This document shows positions 22,880 to 35,010 of a DNA stretch of 64,000 nucleotides, one piece after another. This DNA comes from Tomocerus qinae. Its lineage: Eukaryota > Arthropoda > Collembola > Entomobryomorpha > Tomoceridae. A model generated the notes under the pieces. The model was given only the letters and a program-made list of their open reading frames with translations, made no database searches and was not told the origin of the DNA. The first letter of the stretch is position 1; every line of letters starts with the position of its first letter. The stretch covers positions 85,870,001 through 85,934,000 of the forward strand of contig CM034546.1 in NCBI GenBank assembly GCA_020055645.1, given 5' to 3'. Both the position numbers and the translations under genes were made by a program.

Positions 22880-23910
22880 TCATGCTAACACCGTCACAAA
22901 GTGCCTATGCTAATTCCCCATGCTAACACCGTCACAAAGTGCCTATGCTAATTCCCCATGCTAACACCGTCACAAAGTGCCTACAAGCTAAATCCCCATG
23001 CTAACACCGTCACAAAGTGCCAATGCTAATTCCCCATTCTAACACCGTCACAAAGTGCCTATGCTAATTCCCAATGCTAACACCGTCACAAAGTGCCTAT
23101 GCTAATTCCCTATGCTAACACCGTCACAAAGTGTGTATGCTAATTCCCCATTCTAACACCGTCACAAAGTGCCTATGCTAATTCCCCATGCTAACACCGT
23201 CACAAAGTGCCTATGCTAATTCCCCATGCTAACACCGTCACAAAGTGCCTATGCTAATTCCCCATGCTAACACCGTCACAAAGTGCCTATGCTAATTCCC
23301 CATGCTAACACCGTCACAAAGTGCCTACAAGCTAAATCCCCATGCTAACACCGTCACAAAGTGCCTATGCTAATTCCCCATTCTAACACCGTCACAAAGG
23401 GCCTATGCTAATTCCCAATGCTAACACCGTCACAAAGTGCCTATGCTAATTCCCTATGCTAACACCGTCACAAAGTGTGTATGCTAATTCCCCATTCTAA
23501 CACCGTCACAAAGTGCCTATGCTAATTCCCCATGCTAACACCGTCACAAAGTGCCTATGCTAATTCCCCATGCTAACACCGTCACAAAGTGCCTATGCTA
23601 ATTCCCCATGCTAACACCGTCACAAAGTGCCTATGCTAATTCCCCATGCTAACACCGTCACAAAGTGCCTATGCTAATTCCCCATGCTAACACCGTCACA
23701 AAGTGCCTATGCTAATTCCCCATGCTAACACCGTCACAAAGGGCCTATGCTAATTCCCCATGCTAACACCGTCACAAAATGCCTATGCTAATTCCCCATG
23801 CTAACACCGTCACAAAGGGCCTATGCTAATTCCCCATGCTAACACCGTCACAAAATGCCTATGCTAATTCCCTATGCTAACACCGTCACAAAGTGCCTAT
23901 GCTAAATCCG
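22880..23910. repeat. 38-bp satellite array with a 344-bp higher-order duplication
   Basis: About 27 units of catgctaacaccgtcacaaa plus gtgcctatgctaattccc. Rare variants occur in the same order twice: a ctacaagctaaatcccc unit at 22981 and 23325, a tgtgtatgctaattcc unit at 23133 and 23477, with cattctaac units between. The spacing is 344 bp (nine units plus 2 bp), so a nine-unit block was duplicated as a whole. The array directly follows Pearl-like copy 3. Confidence 0.95.
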
Positions 23911-24006
23911 GTTGGGTTGCTGCAAACGGGACGCAGTAACCGAAAATTTTCAAAGTTTTTTCCCAATGCAAAAATCAGGCAACAAATTTCTAAGTATTTT
24001 CACACT

Positions 24007-24117
24007 AGTCACTATTTGCCTCTTTTTTGACCTAACATAATAAAATTGAAACAACCAAACATTTATTATATTCATTTTTATTAGGTTATTTTAGAAAAAA
24101 GGCAAAAATAGTGACGG
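24007..24117. repeat. Small hairpin element
   Basis: The left part gtcactatttgcctcttttt and the right part aaaaaaggcaaaaatagtgac are inverted copies with aaccta/taggtta inside, giving a near-perfect stem of about 45 bp around an AT-rich loop. It is probably a tiny MITE. Confidence 0.6.
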
Positions 24118-24570
24118 GTGGCTTAAAAAGTGATTATACACTGAAGACTGAATTCGTCATTCTTACAATGGGAAAAGAACTTAATTTTTAACCAGGAAAG
24201 AATTTAACCATACTTGGAACTGAAACCATTACACGATCTGCGATCAAAACAGAATTGCTAATTGTATCACATTACTTAGACTAGACACATTAAAACGACT
24301 ATATCATTACCATTATTTTCTTTACATGACTCTAAATCCGAAATTTGTTCCAAATACAACACTTTCAGCTTAACTACCATTACCCTAAAGTTAAGAAGTA
24401 TTATGTTTGTAGATATTTTATGTATTTCTATTTTCTTGTTGTAAAAGAGGGTACATTGAGAGTGTTTAGTTATTCAGATTCAGAGTCATGTAAATCGAAA
24501 TCATGTAGTCGTTTTACTGTGTCTATGTAATGTGATACAAATTAGCTATTCTGTTTAGATCGCAGATCGT
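24118..24570. other. Spacer, nothing recognised
   Basis: AT-rich unique sequence with only a 61-codon ORF that has no motif and no splice borders worth noting. Confidence 0.45.
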
Positions 24571-25409
24571 GTTAAGGCTTTAACACACAGACCTCGCTTC
24601 TAGCAGAAAGCGTCTAGCTTCAAGCAGCTGACAGTTTTCTCCGATTCTGCTGCAGCGTGATCTCACTTAAAAAAATGCACGATTGCATAAACTAGGAGTT
24701 AGTAGCCGCAAAAAGCTAGATAGTAGCAGCAAAAAGCTTGATGGTAGCTGCTAGCTGCGTCTCCGAACAGATGAGATCATCAACGCGACAAGCTGTTGGA
24801 ATCCGTACCATAGACTTTTATTTATGGTGATCCGATCTGTAGGTGTCTGTGCTGTACTACCTTGTCTTTAGAAACAAAATGGATAAGTTAATGTTTTAAA
24901 GCGACTCAACTAAAATAATTTGTAAAAGTAGTCTCGCAATGTTTTCCTTTTTTTGTACGCCAGGTCCTGTGTCGACACAATGCTTTATTTAGCATCTTTC
25001 CCATTTTTCGAGCACTACATCGTTCCATATGACAATCACATACCATCCACTTCCTTCCCTTTAATTTTCAATCCATGCATTCCATGCATGTCATTCCATG
25101 CACCACTGATCACATCCCTTTTGCTGTGCCTTGGATCACGACAATAAAAGGACGAGACTCGACCTCACTAATTAAATCGAAAGTTGAATTATCTTCATCT
25201 CTTCCGTCATCCAGGTCGACCTGCTTGGAATTCATTGTCATTCTACTATCCTTCATTTGACTACTAATACAAATTCATAAAAATAATATACAAGCTGGAT
25301 TTTCGAAATAATAATAACCAAGCAAATAATTTGTGTCGACACAGTTTATATCATTTTAATTGAAGTATTCAAAAAAAGAACGAAATTTCAATGTATATTG
25401 TTTGATTAT

Positions 25410-25873
25410 CAGAAAAACGCGGCATACACGCAGTTTCGGCTTCTTCAGAACAAGCTTCTAGTTTTTTGTCGGCGCGTAAAAAATTTTGGCCGCTCGAGCA
25501 GAAAAAGTTGCTGTGGGATCACTTACGCTTTTTTACGCGTTTCGGCAAAAAACAGCGGCAGCAAACGAAAAAAAGCTGCAGCACAAAATAAAGGCCTTAT
25601 TCCACTGCCTAACAGCACGCTGAAAACATCTCGCTGCAAGCAGAAAAAGTGATTACACTAGATACGCAGTATGCAGCGGCAGCATTATTTTTTGCTGCAG
25701 CTTTTTTTCTCTTTCGGTCGATGTTTTTTTGGAAAAGCGTAAAAACGCGCGAGTGATTCCACTGCGACTTTTTCTGCTCAAGCGGCGAAAATTTTTAACG
25801 CGCCGACAAAAATATAGAAGCTTGTTTGGAAGAAGCCGAAACTGCCTATGCCTGTATGTCGCGTTTTTGTGAT
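25410..25873. mobile_element. Fold-back element, arms of about 180 bp
   Basis: Left arm 25411-25586 and right arm 25683-25870 are inverted copies containing aaaaacgcggcat, cagtttcggcttcttc, acaagcttctag, cggcgcgtaaaaaattttgg and agcagaaaaag. The flanks tgattatca and tgatcatca would be a 9-bp target duplication with one mismatch, which fits a MULE-type element. The ORFs at 25398-25652 and 25826-26104 run through the arms and are not genes. Confidence 0.7.
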
Positions 25874-26244
25874 CATCAAACCATTTATTATAGAAATTCC
25901 ACCTATTTTGTATTGTTCAGGTGGATCATGGTGATGATTGTGTCGACACAAGTTATTTGCATAAAAAGTAGTTTTATTATTATTATTTTAAATGTGTATA
26001 TTATAGAACACGAAAGTGGGCAGAACGACGGTCAGTCCCAATCCCTACGCCAGGTCGCCCAGCAGGGCAAGAAAACAATTAAACTATTGAATCAATCAGA
26101 ATAGTTGACTGTGACTCCTAGAAATTTACATTTTGCTGAGTATGCGTGGGTAAGAATTTCTTCCTAAGAAATAGTGTACCCCCTGAGTACATGGGATACC
26201 TAACTTCCTCCAACACCAATGAGTCGACTCATAATAATCAGTAA

Positions 26245-27124
26245 TCTCTATATATAATCGTAGACTTCAATAAATTTACGTGTCTATATATATATATATA
26301 TGTACGTGTGGTAGGGAGAATCTAGGGAACCTGCATATATTACGTAAAACAAACCCTCCCCACCCGATGTGTAACGCAAGTGCTGACTGCAACACTTTTG
26401 GGTATCTCTTCCTCCCATCAACTGCACACGTAATATATGCAGGCTCCTTAAAAGCAAAATGCGCAAGCCCAATTCCTCTAAATCAACGAAATGAGTCGTT
26501 TCACGTTTCATAATATTATTATAAGTCTAAATAAAAATAGACATTTACATAAGAAGGTTGAATGGTGAGTGGCGATCGAATGGAAATGATTAGCGAAAGG
26601 GAACATTTATTTCGTAATGATCATAATGTGCGTATAAATAGCATTTCAAAACTTCTAATCCAAATTGGTTCTGCTATAACAAACTTATTCAAAATTTTTT
26701 AATAGAGCTGGGTTTACTTTTTACTACCCTCTTAATTCTTTTGTGTCAGTTGGGATATCTTTTTGTAGAATTAAATAACAGTACTGGGAGCCACTATTTA
26801 TTCTTTAAAAATATTTATTCGAAAGTTGACTCATGGGGTTTGTACGTTTTTCCAAAATCCTAGAGGGAATCTTATTATTTCCATTTTAAAAGGAAGCTTT
26901 TTGGTAACTTTGTGGGAGTTTTTTCGAAAATAGTCTTTCATTGTTCCCTGTAATTGATGCTACAATCTACAGTTAATAGTATTAATAATTGAAATGTACT
27001 TTGCATTTACAAAGTTAACATAACAACCTAATGGGATGTTTTCGAAATTGTTTTTATTACTATGTTGGGTGGCCTGGTGAATTTTTCTTGAGTGCTAGAT
27101 TTGCCCCTTAGCTGGGTTCACTAG
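26245..27124 (+). mobile_element. Non-autonomous Helitron, copy 2
   Basis: The same borders as copy 1: TCTCTATATATAATCG after an A, ggttcaCTAG before a T. Internal text is colinear with copy 1 (gtggtagggagaatctaggg, gactgcaacacttttgg, ttctgctataac). It lacks about 80 bp that copy 1 has between 6040 and 6120. The ORFs at 26280-26513 on both strands are not conserved. Confidence 0.8.
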
Positions 27125-27556
27125 TTACTTTATAAAACAAAAAGTAGATTAAGTTGTGCTTTAAAAAGTTCCACCAAATTATTATACCTTATGATATGAA
27201 AAAGAGCACATTTCTATCTCTGCTCTTTGACCATCACATCACCAAACAACACTATATCGACAAAAACAGCGGTGTTGACAGATGAATCGCGCAGCTTTCC
27301 GCGTTGGGTGATCCCATATATTTGTAGACGCAGCTAGCAGCTACCATCATAATCGCGCATTTTTTTAATGTGATCACGCAGCAGAAAATACTAAAAAACT
27401 GCAAGCTGCTTTCGGCTAGACGCTTTCAGCGTGCTGCTCGGCAGTGGGTGAACACCTTAATGCAGCTGCTGCATACTGCGAGGTCAGTGGAATCACCTTT
27501 TCTGCTAGAAGCTAGCCGCTTTCTGCTAAAAGCGTGCTCTCTACGTTAAAGCCTTT

Positions 27557-27860
27557 ATGCTTCTAGGTTAAATTGTATCGACTATCATGAACAATCAAAG
27601 TTCCGTTTAGTAATTAATAGTGCTAGTAAGTTATATTTATTTAGTAATTAAATATTTATTGTCAATATAACTTGTTCGTATCGTCCTAAAATTAGATATA
27701 TTGATGTGTGTATTCAGTGTATTATGTCTGTTGTAATGAAATGTAGTAGACAAAAATAAACATTCCCCCTTGGGGTGATTTGTGGAAAGCAGAGGCAGCT
27801 TTCCCAATGGGCAGACTTGGCAGTTGCCCAGGGCCTCGCGCTTAGAGGGCCTCGCACCTT
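27557..27860. repeat. Dispersed repeat, MITE-like end with gggcctcgc
   Basis: The segment 27570-27790 is an inverted copy of 18880-19060. It is followed by cagaggcagctttcccaatg and gcccagggcctcgcgcttag, a type of MITE end (cagrggcggctctaggattt in related copies, see 38462-38640). Confidence 0.55.
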
Positions 27861-27959
27861 GCCAGAAAAAAGGAGTGACCTCTGGTGGTCACTCAGAAAA
27901 CAAAGCATAATAATATATAATTATGAGTTTCATAAAATTGATCAGATAGCTTTATAGTA

Positions 27960-29200
27960 TTAAAATAATGCTATGTAAAATAATAATACATTATGCTTTT
28001 GATACTCATTATTAAAGAAGGATCCACACATGCAAATATTTGTGTTGAATTTTAGCTAACTTTAGATAGAAAGTTCTACGAAAGCTACAAGGACAAGTAA
28101 TATCTCAAAAAAAAGAGAATTTTCTAACTTGGTTACTAACGTTTAAAAACTTTCGAAATTTAATTTCGATAAAAATTTATGAAAGCATTTGCAAAGGTCA
28201 TCAGTATACGGCTATCACAAAAAAATGTCGAAAATTCTCAACGTCCGTAACCAAGTTACGATATCCTCTTTTTTTTGAGTCCCTAATTAAGGGTGTAACT
28301 ATAGTAGAACTGGGTGATCAATGGTAAATAAATTTCGAAAAGTTATTGTATGTAATTTAGTACAAATAACTACCCCTGCAAGTTCGATCATCCTAACATA
28401 GGTACCGCACTAGTGCAACCGTTGCATTGACGTAATATATTGTGAGTGGGATAATATAAAATTCTGTTTTATATCCTCATCCTCACTCTCACTGAAAGCT
28501 GTCATTTCACATTTACAGTTTCCAATAATACACAAACACAAAACACAGCCACGACAATTAAAAGGCAAAGGCCATCGAGGGAAATTTAAATTTTGACATT
28601 CAATTACCACATTCAACAAAAGCAAACCATAATATAAAATGGTAGTACATGGTAGTAATACGTACACTTTAGACTCAGACCGTGTACCGAAACATTCCGG
28701 GTAGAGGCGAAGTGAGACATTTCTGCCGTGTACAGGCAGAATGTAACTTCTATAGAGCGCACCTTCGTGAAATTTAAAATAGCGGACCCTACTTACATTA
28801 TCTCAAATATTGAGATATATAAAAATGTTAGTTGTACCTTCGTGTAGATTACCAATTAATTTTTTTTTGAAAATTGTACTCCATTTTCTCAAAAACAGCT
28901 GAAATTATATTTCAACTAAATCAATATAGAATCTACACGCACAATTTATCCCCAACCAAAGTACTTTGGCTGGATAGTGCATAAAAAATGCTCCATTTTA
29001 CTAATTGGAACCATAGGGGATAAATTGTGCATTCAAAAGTTATAAGCATTTTAAAAAGTCTCGAAATAGAGGAAATTCGTAAAATTGCAAAAATACCAAA
29101 GTAATTTAATGAAAGGACAAAATACAGTCATTAATTACAAAATAATTTAAAGGTCAAGACCCAAATAAATTAATGATCAACTAAAAAGGCAATATTTGGT
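27960..29200. other. Spacer with a hairpin at 28105-28285
   Basis: The stretch contains one imperfect hairpin: tctcaaaaaaaagagaattt with aacttggttac on the left and gtaaccaagttac with ctcttttttttgagtccc on the right. The rest, including the 85-codon minus-strand ORF at 28410-28667, has no recognised motif. Confidence 0.5.
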
Positions 29201-29229
29201 ATTCTGAGGTTTTTGAATACGCTGATTTC

Positions 29230-30040
29230 GAAAAATTAAACGCTACTACGAAAATTTGAAAAATGGGAGGGGCATCCCCACCCACTCAGTTTTTATCATC
29301 ACATTTGTTTAAAATTTTAGATTTTGGAATTTTCAAACATGCTGATTTCGAATATAATAAGCATTTATTTGTCAATTCAAAATTTCGGGTGGGCGGGGTG
29401 CCCCACCCATTTAACTAAGTACAGTCAAATTATTATTATAAATTACATTTTGAGGTTGCCAGATAATATCGCTAATTTTGAAAATAATAATCGTTACTGT
29501 AAAAATCAGAAAAGTGGGAGGGGCAGCCCCACCCACTCAGTTTTTATCATCACATTTGTTTAAAATTTAAAATTTTGGAATTTTCAAACATGCTGATTTC
29601 GATTATAATAAGCGTTTATTTGTCAATTCAAAATTTCGAGTGGGCGGGGTGCCCCACCCATTTAACTAAGTACAGTCAAATTATTATTACAAATTACATT
29701 TTGAGATTGTCAGATACGCTAATTTCGAAAATAATATTCGTTACTGTAGAAATCAGAAAAGTGGGAGGGGCAGCCCCGCCCACTCAGTTTTGGTAGTCAT
29801 ATTTGTCTAAATTTTATGTTTTAAGGGATTTAAAATGTGCTCGTTTTGAATGCAACAATAATTTATTTGTAAATTCAAACTTCGAGGTGGGTGGGGTGGC
29901 CCCACCCATTTTATGAAGTGCGTCGAATTATAATTACACAATACATTTTAAAGTTTTCCATGGCGCTAATTTCAAAAAAAACTCATTAGTTTAAAAATCA
30001 TAAAAATGGGAGGGTCCGCCCCGCCCACTCAGATTTTGTA
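29230..30040. repeat. About 250-bp tandem repeat, 3.3 copies
   Basis: Anchor motifs gtgggaggggcagccccacc and acccactcag occur at about 29264, 29514, 29761 and (weakly) 30006, each followed after about 120 bp by gggtgggcggggtgccccac. The units also carry aacatgctgatttcg. Similar short ORFs at 29324-29563 and 29575-29796 simply show two copies of one unit. Both GC-rich anchors are palindromic and could form stems. Confidence 0.9.
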
Positions 30041-30307
30041 AGTAGTAATGATGCTGTTTCAAATGTGGTGGGGTCATACTGTCTTGGGGCAGATGATCTT
30101 ATTACCTAAAACGCCATGACCAGCATAAGTACCCATAACTTAACTGACCTTGGGTTATAGTTAAACGGCGTGGTGAAGATGGCGCACGAAGTACTAGATC
30201 GTTAATGCTACCTTCTACTGCTGAAATGCAGTGCCCGGATTGTTTCGGTACTTTACCCTCATCCAATTTCTATCGTTGTCATATCATATATTATTAACAG
30301 TTTGGAG

Positions 30308-30555
30308 CAGTACCGTATTTAGAAGTCGATTTCGGAGGGGGCAATGACGTCATAAACTTATATGCATTAGGCATAATCGCGCGAAGCGCGAAAAATTTTG
30401 GCTTATTTCGTTTAAAATGAGTGAAAAACAGCCTAAAAATCACATAAAATCGCGCGAAGCGCGAAATTTTTTGGTATTTTGAGAAAAAAATTTCCCTTTT
30501 CTTGGATTTCGGGGGGGGGGGGCATTTCCCCCAATGCCCCCCCTCAATACAGCCT
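30308..30555. mobile_element. MITE with cgcgaagcgcg palindromes
   Basis: Runs from gcagtaccgtatttagaagt through cgatttcggagggggcaatg, two cgcgaagcgcg palindromes and a poly-G run to ccccctcaatacagccttgg. The copy at 42836-43085 is its near-complete inverted counterpart elsewhere in the window. Confidence 0.7.
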
Positions 30556-30559
30556 TGGT

Positions 30560-31575
30560 TTGGAGTGGTGTTCCCACTCCCAGCAACACTTTACACTATT
30601 TTTAGGTGGTACTATTTTGTTATTGTTGTATTCCTGTCGTCTTTGTGTATCATTCATTCATACGTCAAATCGAAGGTATAAAGTGATAAATTGATCAAAT
30701 TGGTCAATCTCCATTTAAGTTTACAAATTTGATCTGTTTTTTACAGCCCTATGGAAACAGCTTGGAGATCATATCCAAAATGACTTTCGTACGGGGCAGT
30801 AGGGTGTGACATAGCTTTCACAGGTTAAAACCCATTTTAACACAGACTGACTTGGCGACAAATCTAACCCTATTGAAACTTTATTAGCGTAGAAGGATAG
30901 TAAGAATAAATCTCCTATCCTTTCTGTACGGGCATGTTTGCGTATTGTAACAATACTCACCTAGCCCGATGACGTGTTTGACACGGAAAAATTTAAATTG
31001 CCATTTTTCCCAACATTATAAAGTTGTAGTGCTTTTTTCGAATTTTATTCTTGAAACGATTATCGACAAATTGACAAGACTGCATCACAATTTAGTTAGT
31101 AAAAGTTAGTATAAAATTAAATACAATTTCAATTATTATCCAATAGTGTGTTGAACTTTTGAGTACCAAGAGCCCAAGGTAGGCACATTCATATTGGTGA
31201 CTAATTCTAGATATATTATTCAAGTCGATTTGAATGAAATGGACATCCATGCATTATCATCAATAGTTAATTTTAGACTATTCTTATAGGAATAGCTTTT
31301 TAATAAGGCATATCTTGCTATGCAATGATAGGATTAATGTCAAGTCAATTAAGTGCATAACTTAATCTAGTATCTTTATAACTTATTATTCTCAAAAGTT
31401 CAAATTCAGAATGTTTATAAAACAGTTTAAGCAATAAACTACGAATATGAATTATATTTCATGGTTATTTTTATTACTTTTGGTGAAAATGAGACATGTT
31501 GCAGCTTTATAAAATTTTTTTTTTCAGTGCATCTGAATTTTAAATATTTAAATGTAGTCCTTTTAATAAATTATT
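30560..31575. other. Spacer, nothing recognised
   Basis: No coding exons or repeats can be supported. The 63-codon minus ORF at 30769-30960 has no motif. Confidence 0.45.
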
Positions 31576-31764
31576 AATTGAGTCTTAACTTGGAAAAACC
31601 CGACACATGAATTTCTGAAATCCCTAATTTATTTATTGTCAAGTAGCCATGGAAAGTAACAAAAATTTCAATGTTTCGTCAATGGTAAATTTAGCACGCG
31701 GGAAATTTCAAATATGATTTGAAAAGGTCCATGAAGTCTGGTTTTTCTTCTTTCTGAACTATAC

Positions 31765-33832
31765 ATGCAAACCATAATCATGGGTGATTCTACGAAAATT
31801 AGCTTACGGAGAATTGATAATATGAATTCATACAAGAAGCGAGCATTTAATTGGTTTGACTCTAAAGATACATTAGCCAAAAGGATGCGAAACTCTGGGT
31901 TAGGTTATACTGGCCGAAATGGAGTTCAGCATGTGCCAAAGGTCCCCAGTAATGTAAGCAATATTAATGCTTGTGATACATTGGGTTTGAGTTTTAAACC
32001 ACTAGGACAGTTGTAAAACTTTTTGTTAATTTGATCAGATGAAGGTTTGTGGACAAACCTGCACAAAATTGGGTTGTAAGATTGACAGTGAGTCAAAAAC
32101 AAGAATATTCAACTCCTTCTACTCAAACGGTGATTGGGACCTACAGAGTACTTTCCTAATGAGGTGTATCAAAGAAAATCACGTGAAAACTAGAGCCAAC
32201 CTGGAAAACTGTAGAAGGAGTTGCACAATCATGTAATTATGCGGTGATATATTCATTCTGATAATTTAGCATTCTGATGATAAAAAATCTTTTACAACTA
32301 TCCTAACAGGTATTCCGTCCCTTTAGAAGGCGAAAAGATTCCTATATGCAAAAAGTCCTTTCTTGACTTGTTTAAGATTTCCAAGGATAGGATTGAGACA
32401 GTAAGGACCAAGATAGCAAATGGAGAATTGATTGCTAAAGACAGGAGGGGGTTGCACCAAAATCGACCAAGAACACTATCCAATGATTTAATTCAGATGG
32501 TCAGAGAACATATTAATGAATTTCCTAGGTATATATCACATTACCGTCGGAGTCGAATCGAAGACCAACAGTTTATTAGTAGCGACTTATCCATTAGCAA
32601 ATTAGTGAAGATGTTTATGAATGAGCACCCGGATCCTGCTGAAGGTCATAATATCAGAAATATTTATGCAAGGCAACTTAAGTTGATGGGGCTAAAAATT
32701 GGGGAACCTAAAGAGGACACTTGTTCTCTTTGTGATAAGCTATCCATGGAAGTTCGCCACTTAGCAGGTTCAGAAAAGACCACAACTGAAGGGATAAGAG
32801 ACCGACATTGGAATGTTGCTCAAACTGCATACTCCCAGATGGCTGCTGATATTGAGCAATCTAGAATGGATGAAAATTTCTTTACTTTCTGTATTGACCT
32901 ACAGCAGGTGCATATTATGATAAATTGTAGCTTATCGCCCGATACACTAAAGTAAGGGTGTATATTAATCATACTTTCCTTTGTGCATTAAGGTCCTTTT
33001 TTGCCCGACTTTGACACACTCTGATGTCTTTTACAAGAGGCAATTCAGTTCTTATAATTTATGCATATATGATGGAAAGACCGACAATGGAACCATGTGT
33101 TTTTGGACAGAAGCTGAAGGAAAACGAGGGTCTTTAGAAATTGCTAATTGTGTTTTCACATATGTCGTGCAGAATTTTCACCCGCTAGTAGAAGGAGAAC
33201 GAAGCCTCATTATTTGGTCTGATCGCTGCGGTGGGCAGAACAACAACTGGCTAAATATCTGTTTATATAAGTACTTAGTGTACCTTAAATATTTCACTAC
33301 AATAGAGCAAAAATTTCTAGCAACCGGACATTCCTTTTTGCACTGCGACAGATTGTTCGCTTTAGTAGAGAAACAGAAAAAGAAAAGTAGGGTATTTATC
33401 CCTGATAATTGGTTGGAAGTAATCAGAAATTCACAACCCATAAAGCCATTTCTTATCCAACGCATGGAAAGAGAAGCGTTTGTTACCTTAGATGATCTTC
33501 TGCACTTTGTTCCGAAACCTAGATCTTTACATGTTTCGAAAGTATTGTATATTATGATTGATAAAATCAATCCAGGCACGGTATTCGTAAAAGAATCTCA
33601 TGAGGCAAGTTTGCCATTAGTCGAGCACAATATCTTAAGTCCAAATCAAGAAGGCATTTTGTACAGTCAGAGACTGCCCTGGGATACAAATCATTTTGAT
33701 TTGCTAGAATTTCAAATGAAATACGAAAATCCCATTCCAATTACCGCAGAGAAAAAGAAAGATCTCTTAGGAATGTGCCCTTTCTTGGAGCCCCAGTTCA
33801 GGGACTTCTACAGAGATTTAAATTCTAATTAA
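31765..33832 (+). CDS. DUF7869-like transposase gene, 4 exons, apparently intact
   Basis: Exons 31765-31953, 32039-32232, 32310-32907 and 32993-33832 have GT/AG borders and join in phase (0, 2, 0) to one frame of about 606 codons without a stop. Exon 2 opens with a Cys cluster, CGQTCTKLGCKI. Exon 3 has HINEFPRYISHYRRS and CSLCDKL and ends in FCIDLQQ. Exon 4 starts VLFCPTLTHSDVFYKRQFSS and has IIWSDRCGGQNNN, GHSFLHCDRLFALVEK and FIPDNW. This is the layout of a large family of uncharacterised invertebrate proteins (DUF7869). The Asp of CIDLQQ, the Asp of WSDRCGGQN and a later Asp/Glu (HCDRLFALVEK) would suit an RNase H-type DDE triad; that is inference. Inverted repeats on both sides support a transposase. 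An AATAAA lies at 34029. The first exon start (ATG 31765) is the least certain part. Confidence 0.75.
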
Positions 33833-34028
33833 AACAATTTACTATTAGCTGTTACATAAAATGTTAATTTGTTTGTTGTATAATATATTACATTATACGT
33901 TGTTTTATGAAACCGTTATAGCTTCAGTAGAGATGTTTAAATATTGTTGCTTAACTGTAGTGGTTTTATGATTCAAATGTTAAAACAAATGTTGGCAGAT
34001 TTCCTTGTATTCCCTTAAGCACACACGA

Positions 34029-34034
34029 AATAAA
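34029..34034 (+). promoter_or_regulatory. Polyadenylation signal AATAAA of the transposase gene
   Basis: A canonical AATAAA lies about 200 bp after the stop codon at 33832, inside the right inverted repeat boundary, and is the first one in a suitable place. Confidence 0.4.
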
Positions 34035-34659
34035 GCCATTAATGTTTAAATTTTTTTTGGATTCAACCTTTTTTAAATGACCTGTATCCAGGAATGACCT
34101 AACCCTTATAAATATTCCTCCCTTTGGGGAAACCCTGGCCAAATTCCATGGCTACATTTTTAATATTGAAGTAGGAAATTCAGTTGTCGGGTTTTTCCAA
34201 GTCAAGACTCAATTATTTTAATCGCTTAATTATTTTGCAATGACTATATTTGGTGGAATTAAATTAATTATTGCAGTTTTGATGAAAGCGTTTGAAATCC
34301 GAAACCCAATTTGCCATTGAATTTTAGTTTTATATGTACAAGAAAATATAGTCTTACAGTCCTCATAAATGTATACATTTATATCCTTGCATTTCAAGAT
34401 CAATTTTGTAAGAATAGTTTATGGATTATAAATTATTGAACCGTCAATTTCAATTCAAAATAATGTGGGCAGGGGACATTGAGTCAAAATTTTAATTCGG
34501 GCTTGATTTGGCAAGCATTTCTGGAAAATATGGGTTTGTTCTGAAATAAACTTATGGTTACTTGGGCTATAAATGTACTTTTACCCTCCTTTTGTGGTAG
34601 CGAACAGGTTAAGTGTGGGACATACGCGTAGCTATGACACAACAGGCCGCTTTTTGACT

Positions 34660-35010
34660 ATCATATTCAATGTAATTTTTCTTTTTAGAAAAGTCCCTAA
34701 GGATCTGAACTTACTGGACCTACGAAGAAGTGTAAATACTCAAAAAATCACAAGAACTTTCTAAAGAGAAGTCCTGTCGAAAATTTTACATTTTCCATCT
34801 TTGTATTGAAAATATCGCGGTTTCAAAGTTAAAAACACTAAAATATGAGTTTTTTGCAATTTTGAAACCGCGATATTTTCAATACAAAGATGGAAAATGT
34901 CAAATTTTCGACAGGACTTCTCTTTAGAAAGTTCCTGTGAATTTTTTGGGTATTTACACTTCTTCGTAGGTGTAGTAAGTTCGGGTCCTTAGGGACTTTG
35001 CTAAAAATGT
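34660..35010. mobile_element. Hairpin MITE, arms of about 145 bp
   Basis: Left arm (34689-34830) and right arm (34858-34999) are nearly perfect inverted copies, with aaaagtccctaaggatctga at the outside and gaaaatatcgcggtttcaaa at the inside around a 27-bp loop. The ORFs at 34573-34764 and 34838-35062 read the same arm from both sides (PKDLNLLDLRRSVNTQKI / PKDPNLLHLRRSVNTQKI), which shows the fold-back rather than a gene. Confidence 0.85.

Larger units (their letters stand above)
24571..27556. mobile_element. Composite fold-back, GCAGC-rich inverted repeats of about 270 bp
   Basis: The left arm begins aaggctttaacacacagacc and includes ttctagcagaaagcgtctag and gatggtagctgctagctgcg. The right arm is its inverted relative, ending ctacgttaaagccttt. 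Between them lie another fold-back (25410-25873), a Helitron (26245-27124) and unique DNA. The arms differ by insertions and deletions. They could be two solo elements of one family in opposite orientation instead of the ends of a single element. Confidence 0.5.
31576..34214 (+). mobile_element. DNA transposon with a DUF7869-like transposase gene
   Basis: Left end aattgagtcttaacttggaa plus aaacccgaca, and right end read backwards aattgagtcttgacttggaa plus aaacccgaca, are inverted repeats of about 40 bp with two or three mismatches. Further in, both sides also share gtagccatggaa. The only gene inside is the four-exon gene at 31765-33832, on the plus strand and centred between the ends. ATT flanks both sides and could be a 3-bp target duplication, but the AT-rich context makes this weak. 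The size (2.6 kb) and layout are those of an autonomous cut-and-paste element. Confidence 0.7.

Noticed and set aside
22880-23910. Regular repeats with short spacers, superficially CRISPR-like
   Set aside because: The so-called spacers are also identical between units; it is a simple 38-bp satellite in an animal genome with no cas genes.
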